DNA of 64,000 bases. Origin: an uncultured Gammaproteobacteria bacterium (GTDB taxonomy: Bacteria > Pseudomonadota > Gammaproteobacteria > Nitrosococcales > Methylophagaceae). Position numbers and translations under genes: made by a program. Shown here in pieces: positions 59,051-64,000 of this stretch (position 1 is its first letter; every line of letters starts with the position of its first letter). The notes under the pieces were generated by a model. It ran no database searches and was not told the DNA's origin. It was given only the letters and a program-made list of their open reading frames with translations. The stretch is taken from the NCBI GenBank assembly GCA_905181885.1, contig CAJIZI010000001.1, forward strand, positions 186,001 through 250,000. Reading direction: 5' to 3'.

Positions 59051-59863
59051 TTAATTTATTACATCTGGGTAATATAACGAATGGCCCAGCATTTTGAAAT
59101 TTTGAATAATAAGCTGTCCTTGCTTGCCTGTCACAAACCGAATGTATTGTTTCGCTAATCCATATTGCACATTATCGAATCGTTCTGGGTTTACTGCCAT
59201 AATATGATAAGGATTAAATAACACCTCATCACCCTCGTACAAGACTTTCAAATTTATTTTGTTTTTGAATGCGAGATATGTCCCACGATCTGTCAGAGTG
59301 TAAGCCTTCAGTTCGTCAGCCATCTTAATAACAGCACCCATCCCCTGACCAGCTTGAATATACCAGTTACCAATAGGTGACAAATTAGCATCTTTCCACA
59401 AAGCTAGTTCTTTTTTATGAGTACCGGAATCATCACCGCGTGATACAAAGCGAACTTTAGCACTCATGAGCTTTTTCATTGCATCAACCACTGAGTTTGT
59501 ACCTGATAAATCAGCAGGATCTGAACTTGGACCTATAATGACAAAATCATTATGCATAACAGCTCTACGGTCTATAAAATAACCTTCTTTTACATATTTT
59601 AGTTCAGATAGTGGCGCATGAACAAGCACTACATCAACATCTCCGCGACTGCCTATTTTGAGAGCCTTTCCAGTACCCGCTGCAATCACTTTAACTTTAA
59701 CTCCATACTTCTCTTCAAAAGCTAAGTTCAGAACTTTTACTAGGCCTGAATTCTCAGTGCTAGTTGTGGTTGATAACATTAAATTTTCAGATGCGTTGGT
59801 AGATAAACAAATGACTAAAAAAAAGACGCTTACTAAAGGTGAGAATAAAGACATTCTTGCCAT
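59051..59863 (-). CDS. tupA: Tungstate ABC transporter substrate-binding protein TupA
   Basis: Periplasmic binding protein that captures tungstate (or molybdate). The 270-aa protein has a signal peptide (SPLVSVFFLVICLSTNAS) and the oxyanion-binding motif TTTSTENSGL. VKVIAAGTGKALKIGSRGDVDVVLVHAP, quoted here by its ends, and SRGDDSGTHKKEL also fit TupA and WtpA. The usual TupB permease and TupC ATPase genes are absent from the window, so this copy is an orphan here. Tungsten could serve the formate dehydrogenase at 25-29 kb. Confidence 0.92.
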   Translation of the reverse strand: MARMSLFSPLVSVFFLVICLSTNASENLMLSTTTSTENSGLVKVLNLAFEEKYGVKVKVIAAGTGKALKIGSRGDVDVVLVHAPLSELKYVKEGYFIDRRAVMHNDFVIIGPSSDPADLSGTNSVVDAMKKLMSAKVRFVSRGDDSGTHKKELALWKDANLSPIGNWYIQAGQGMGAVIKMADELKAYTLTDRGTYLAFKNKINLKVLYEGDEVLFNPYHIMAVNPERFDNVQYGLAKQYIRFVTGKQGQLIIQNFKMLGHSLYYPDVIN

Positions 59864-60024
59864 TCCTATAATTTATTAAAATATTACTTAGCTATTTGCT
59901 GAAGCAGCATTGCCTACCAACGACTAATTAGGGGCCAGTGAATCAATATAACTTAACTTGAAACTTAGTATCAGTCTGTCCAAGCAGTTTAGATCTTAAA
60001 AAATAACTGATGTCTTTTCTTTAG

Positions 60025-60510
60025 CTATAATTCGCGTACCCAGTGTCCTGACTTACCTCCCCTTTTCTCAAGTAATCGAATATCCAACAGAATCATGCCA
60101 CGATCAACTGCTTTACACATATCATAGATAGTTAATAGGGCTACTTGAACTGCCATCAACGCTTCCATCTCAACACCAGTTTTACCACTAGTTTCTACTT
60201 GAACACGACATTGAACCGCGACCTCATCTTCTAAAATATCAAAGTCCAACGTCACCTTAGTCAATGACAAAGGGTGACACAAAGGGATCAAATCGGATGT
60301 TTTCTTAGCCGCCATAATCCCCGCAATACGAGCGATCCCCAGAACATCACCTTTTTTATGACCGCCTTGTTTTATCAAAGCTAAAGTAGTATCGAGCATC
60401 TGAATTTGACCTTTAGCCACAGCAACACGCTTCGTCACTTCTTTATCACCAACATCTACCATGTGCGCTTCGCCCGCCGTATTAAAATGCGTTAAATTTG
60501 ACATAGTCAA
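60025..60510 (-). CDS. moaC: Cyclic pyranopterin monophosphate synthase
   Basis: Catalyses, after MoaA, formation of cyclic pyranopterin monophosphate, the first stable intermediate of molybdenum-cofactor synthesis. The 161-aa protein has [45 protein letters not shown] (quoted in part), [22 protein letters not shown] and KSGHW. The GVEMEALMA block carries the catalytic region. It is divergent from moaDE with a 183-nt spacer. moaA and moaB are not in the window. Confidence 0.96.
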   Translation of the reverse strand: MTMSNLTHFNTAGEAHMVDVGDKEVTKRVAVAKGQIQMLDTTLALIKQGGHKKGDVLGIARIAGIMAAKKTSDLIPLCHPLSLTKVTLDFDILEDEVAVQCRVQVETSGKTGVEMEALMAVQVALLTIYDMCKAVDRGMILLDIRLLEKRGGKSGHWVREL

Positions 60511-60693
60511 CTCCGTAATTTTCTATAATGGACAGCTTTATTTTCATCATACTCAATAAACCAAGACTTTTATTAACAGCTATTCTACCGCACGCGCCAC
60601 TTTCGAAAAGCCAATTTATTATGATTAACTAACAAAAATAAATTTGGAAGGTACAATAGAGAGAACTTTCATAAATTTAGTCACTAAAAAATA

Positions 60694-60921
60694 ATGAGCA
60701 TACAAGTCAAATTTTTCGCAAGTCTAAAAGAAACCCTCAACATTGACGATCATGATATCAAGAGTGCTGCTACAGTGGGTGAAGTTTGGGATATCACAAC
60801 TAATAATACAGAGCGCCCTAACAACGTTCTCGTAGCTATTAATCTTGAATACGCACAATTTGAAAGTACTGTAAAAGATGGTGACGAAGTTGCTTTTTTT
60901 CCGCCAGTGACGGGGGGTTAA
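60694..60921 (+). CDS. moaD: Molybdopterin synthase small subunit MoaD
   Basis: Ubiquitin-like sulfur carrier that donates sulfur to make molybdopterin. The 75-aa protein ends FFPPVTGG, with the C-terminal Gly-Gly thiocarboxylate site typical of MoaD. IQVKFFASLKETLN at the start fits. It precedes moaE by 3 nt and is therefore co-translated with it. Confidence 0.95.
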   Translation: MSIQVKFFASLKETLNIDDHDIKSAATVGEVWDITTNNTERPNNVLVAINLEYAQFESTVKDGDEVAFFPPVTGG

Positions 60922-60924
60922 ACT

Positions 60925-61362
60925 ATGGCCGCTTATATTCTAGAACAGTCTTTTAATCCATGGGAGTCTATCTCTGAACATCAGAAAAGTACAACGCTTG
61001 ATAATCAGTTTGGAGCAACAGCAACTTTTATCGGCACAATGCGTGACTTTAATGACAATGTAGCCGTTAGTGCCATGATATTAGAACACTACCCTGCTAT
61101 GACTCAATATTACCTTGAAAAACTCATTGATGAAGCCACATGTAAATGGAATTTATTAGATATTCTTATTATTCATCGTGTCGGGAATATTAAGCCTAGC
61201 GACCCCATTATGCTTATCGCTTGTTGGTCTGCGCACCGCCGAGCAAGCCTAGATGCCTGTAGTTGGTTAATAGAGGAACTGAAGCACCGAGCACCTTTTT
61301 GGAAAAAAGAAACCAGAGCAAATGGTGAATATTGGGTAGAAAAAAATACTAATGGTCTATAA
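60925..61362 (+). CDS. moaE: Molybdopterin synthase large subunit MoaE
   Basis: Catalytic subunit of molybdopterin synthase, acting with MoaD. The 145-aa protein has GATATFIGTMRDFN, LEHYPAMTQYYLEKLIDEA, the conserved IIHRVGNIKPSDPIMLIACW segment and KHRAPFWKKETRANGEYWVE with the catalytic lysines. It is the last gene of the moaDE pair and is followed by a convergent ubiD gene. Confidence 0.96.
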   Translation: MAAYILEQSFNPWESISEHQKSTTLDNQFGATATFIGTMRDFNDNVAVSAMILEHYPAMTQYYLEKLIDEATCKWNLLDILIIHRVGNIKPSDPIMLIACWSAHRRASLDACSWLIEELKHRAPFWKKETRANGEYWVEKNTNGL

Positions 61363-61466
61363 TTTGTTCACAAGTGGATTTCGAAAAGTATTGCCCAGTT
61401 AAAATACTCTCTTTATTAATCAGGCTAGTCTCCGACATAATTATATAAAATCAGTGAGGTATTAAT

Positions 61467-62939
61467 TCACTCTTGCTCTATCCCTAAACTCGCCCAAATC
61501 TCATCAATACGCTCGACAATTTTAGGATCCCGTTTGATTGGCTTACCCCATTCTCGGTTAGTTTCACCAGGCATTTTATTTGTAGCATCCATTCCCATCT
61601 TCGAGCCTAAACCTGAAACTGGTGAGGCAAAATCAAGATAATCTATAGGTGTATTATCAACCAGAGTTGTATCACGAATAGGATCCATTCTGGTGGTAAT
61701 CGCCCATATCACATCATTCCAATTCCGAACATCCACATCATTATCCACCACAATGATAAATTTCGTGTACATAAACTGACGGAGGAATGACCAAACCCCC
61801 ATCATCACACGCTTAGCATGACCTGGATATTGTTTCTTCATACTGACTACTGCCATTCTGTATGAACAACCCTCAGGCGGTAAGTAAAAATCAGTAATCT
61901 CAGGGAATTGTTTTTGCAATATTGGTACAAAAACCTCATTTAAAGCCACACCTAAAATAGCAGGCTCATCTGGTGGCCGGCCAGTATAAGTACTGTGATA
62001 TATTGGTTTTTTACGTTGGGTAATTCGCTCAATAGTAAGCACTGGGAAACTATCAACTTCATTATAATAACCGGTGTGGTCACCATAAGGCCCTTCATCA
62101 GCTATATCCTCTGGATGAAGAAAGCCTTCCAAAATAATTTCAGCACTTGCTGGCACCTGTAAATCATTACTTATACAGTTAACCAACTCCGTTTTAGACC
62201 CCCGTAATAAACCAGCAAAGGCATATTCAGACAGACTATCAGGAATCGGCGTCACTGCAGCAAGAATAGTGGCTGGATCACAGCCAAGAACAACACTTAC
62301 AGGAAAAAGTTCGCCTGGTTTTTTCTCCTGCCATTCTTTAAAATCCAAAGCTCCACCACGGTGTGAAAGCCACCGCATAATTACACGGTTTTTGCCCACC
62401 ACCTGCTGACGATAAATACCCATATTCTGCCTTGACTTATTCGGGCCCCGTGTCACTACTAATCCCCATGTAATCAATGGTGCAGCATCTTCAGGCCAGC
62501 ATAACTGGATAGGATAGTTCCCTAAATCAATATCATCTCTTTCAATTACTATTTCTTGACAAGCAGCTGATTTCACAATTTTCGGTGCCATATTTAAGAC
62601 TTGTTTAAATATCGGCATTTTTTGCCAAGCGTCTTTCATACTCTTTGGAGGCTCAGGTTCCTTCAAAAATGCCAATAAACGACCTACATCTCTTAAAGCC
62701 TCAACCGATTCTTCTCCCATACCCAAGGCCACGCGTTTTGGTGTGCCAAAAAGATTCGCTAGCACCGGAATATCACTTCCTTTTGGGTTTTCAAATAATA
62801 ATGCTGGGCCACCCGATCTCAATACCCTGTCACAGATTTCTGTCATTTCTAAAACTGGATCAACTTCTAAACTGATACGCTTTAATTCGCCCATCTGCTC
62901 TAAATTAGAAATAAAATCTCGAAGATCCTTATATTTCAT
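61467..62939 (-). CDS. ubiD: 4-hydroxy-3-polyprenylbenzoate decarboxylase
   Basis: Prenylated-FMN-dependent decarboxylase of ubiquinone synthesis. The protein has 490 aa. The start [19 protein letters not shown] and the acidic prFMN/Mn-site segment [20 protein letters not shown] are diagnostic, with [15 protein letters not shown] and [12 protein letters not shown] near the C-terminus. It complements ubiC and ubiA at 2-3.5 kb, although it is far from them. Its partner ubiX is not in the window. A 17-nt gap separates it from prlC. Confidence 0.97.
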   Translation of the reverse strand: MKYKDLRDFISNLEQMGELKRISLEVDPVLEMTEICDRVLRSGGPALLFENPKGSDIPVLANLFGTPKRVALGMGEESVEALRDVGRLLAFLKEPEPPKSMKDAWQKMPIFKQVLNMAPKIVKSAACQEIVIERDDIDLGNYPIQLCWPEDAAPLITWGLVVTRGPNKSRQNMGIYRQQVVGKNRVIMRWLSHRGGALDFKEWQEKKPGELFPVSVVLGCDPATILAAVTPIPDSLSEYAFAGLLRGSKTELVNCISNDLQVPASAEIILEGFLHPEDIADEGPYGDHTGYYNEVDSFPVLTIERITQRKKPIYHSTYTGRPPDEPAILGVALNEVFVPILQKQFPEITDFYLPPEGCSYRMAVVSMKKQYPGHAKRVMMGVWSFLRQFMYTKFIIVVDNDVDVRNWNDVIWAITTRMDPIRDTTLVDNTPIDYLDFASPVSGLGSKMGMDATNKMPGETNREWGKPIKRDPKIVERIDEIWASLGIEQE

Positions 62940-62956
62940 TGAACTATTCTCAAATA

Positions 62957-64000
62957 TTATGCAGCAATGCCGCTATGGCGTAATAAGGCATCTATTTCTG
63001 GTTTACGGCCTCGAAACTCAACAAACAAATCCATCGGTTCACGTGATCCACCCTGTTCTAAAATCGCCCGTAAAAACTCAACACCTGTTTTCCTATCGAA
63101 AATACCTTTTTCTTCAAACTTAGAAAAAGCATCTGCAGATAACACCTCCGCCCATTTATAACTGTAGTAACCCGCTGCATAGCCACCTGCAAAGATATGT
63201 GAAAAGCTATGGGCAAAACGACTGAAAGTCGGAGGGGTAACAACTGATATCTCTTTTCGTACTTCTGCCAGTACTTTCTCTGCTTGGCCTTCTTGCTCAG
63301 GATCAAATTCTAAATGTAAACGGAAATCAAATAATGAAAATTCTAGTTGGCGAATCATCACCATTGCTGATTGAAAATTGCGTGCTGCTATCATTTTATC
63401 GAATAATTCACTAGGTAAGGTTTCGCCTGTTTCAAAATGTTCTGATATCAAATCAAGCGCCTCACGTTCCCAACACCAGTTTTCCATAAATTGACTCGGC
63501 AATTCAACAGCATCCCAAGGTACACCATTGATACCCGAGACCCCTGCATGGTGGATCTTCGTCAACATATGATGCAAACCATGTCCAAACTCATGAAACA
63601 AGGTTGTCACTTCGTCATGGCTAAACAATGCAGGATTATCACCGATAGGTTCTGAAAAATTACAAGTTAAATAAGCCACTGGTGTCTGTAACCCGTTTGA
63701 CGTGAGGCGATGAGCTAAACATTCATCCATCCATGCTCCACCTCGTTTATGACTGCGGGCATAAAGATCCAGATAGAATTGACCTCGCAAAGCATCACTT
63801 TCATCAAAAATATCAAAAAATCGTACTGAAGGATGCCAGACATCAACATCATGTCGTTCAACAATATTTAAACCATAAAGCCGGTTCACTACTGCAAATA
63901 GGCCTGATACCACTTTATTTTCTGGAAAATACGGCTTAAGCTCTTCTTGCGAAATTGAATAGCGTTGCTGACGCAATTTCTCTGAAAAGTAAGTCATATC
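62957..64000 (-). CDS. prlC: Oligopeptidase A, 5' end outside window
   Basis: M3-family zinc peptidase that degrades oligopeptides and signal peptides. The C-terminal 348 codons are visible. The HExxH zinc motif is in [14 protein letters not shown], with the third Glu ligand in the following helix region. Its reading frame continues through the window edge (GAT before the first ATG at 63997), so the real start lies beyond 64000. The visible [16 protein letters not shown]-like and [15 protein letters not shown] segments match PrlC/OpdA. ubiD follows 17 nt downstream. Confidence 0.94.
   Translation of the reverse strand, partial: DMTYFSEKLRQQRYSISQEELKPYFPENKVVSGLFAVVNRLYGLNIVERHDVDVWHPSVRFFDIFDESDALRGQFYLDLYARSHKRGGAWMDECLAHRLTSNGLQTPVAYLTCNFSEPIGDNPALFSHDEVTTLFHEFGHGLHHMLTKIHHAGVSGINGVPWDAVELPSQFMENWCWEREALDLISEHFETGETLPSELFDKMIAARNFQSAMVMIRQLEFSLFDFRLHLEFDPEQEGQAEKVLAEVRKEISVVTPPTFSRFAHSFSHIFAGGYAAGYYSYKWAEVLSADAFSKFEEKGIFDRKTGVEFLRAILEQGGSREPMDLFVEFRGRKPEIDALLRHSGIAA

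Noticed and set aside
60511-60693. Possible molybdenum-cofactor riboswitch between moaC and moaD
   Set aside because: No extended base-paired structure or conserved Moco-aptamer pattern could be recognised by eye in this AT-rich spacer.

Overview
This window looks like a chromosomal segment of a low-GC (roughly 40%) marine-type gammaproteobacterium. The neighbourhoods gmk-rpoZ-spoT-ridA-recG, yicC divergent from rph-rdgB-hemW, hom-thrC, prfB-lysS and parE-parC are gammaproteobacterial. The ubiquinone genes (ubiC, ubiA, ubiD), a TtpC/ExbB/ExbD/TonB2-like module, an ovothiol pair and an NAD-type formate dehydrogenase suggest a free-living aerobe of a Methylophaga/Cycloclasticus-like group. The lineage is inferred from gene content only. 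No phage, transposon or CRISPR array was seen.

Layout. 1-10.2 kb (mostly minus strand): biotin (bioB, partial bioF), ubiquinone (ubiC-ubiA), recG, ridA, spoT, rpoZ, gmk and yicC. 10.3-15.2 kb (plus): rph-rdgB-hemW, then serC-serA. 15.3-24.8 kb (minus): thrC, hom, an alanine/glutamate-type aminotransferase, lysS, prfB with its programmed frameshift, an NlpD-like activator, a YqaA-like membrane protein, pcm and surE. 24.9-29.4 kb: a two-subunit NAD-dependent formate dehydrogenase with a 465-nt upstream region carrying two inverted repeats. 29.9-36.4 kb: glnS, a small unknown gene, parC and parE. 36.6-39.9 kb: overlapping ovoA-ovoB for ovothiol. 40-45 kb: a six-gene TonB energy-transduction operon. 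45.3-53.8 kb: hemL-sbcB, a tolC cluster, msrA, and a bepA-like/soxY/soxZ operon. 54-55.5 kb: a three-gene operon behind a perfect Fur-box palindrome (unknown 87-aa protein, aberrant S4 paralogue, ferritin-like protein). 55.6-56.2 kb: gene remnants beside tRNA-Arg(CCT). 56.4-64 kb: hemH, a DUF2333 gene, a tiny lipoprotein, tupA, moaC and moaDE, ubiD and partial prlC.

How the genes connect. Formate dehydrogenase needs a W/Mo-pterin cofactor, and the window also encodes pterin synthesis steps (MoaC, MoaD, MoaE) and a tungstate-binding protein (TupA). HemL, HemW-like protein and HemH belong to heme metabolism and adjoin iron-related functions (TonB module, Fur operon).

Most notable: (i) the Fur-box operon joining a Cys-poor ribosomal protein S4 paralogue to a ferritin-like protein; (ii) a SoxY with no cysteine at all, hence no carrier thiol; (iii) gmk, yicC and thrC broken by five frameshifts, each repaired by removing one base, which points either to sequence error or to something unusual, since gmk is normally essential.
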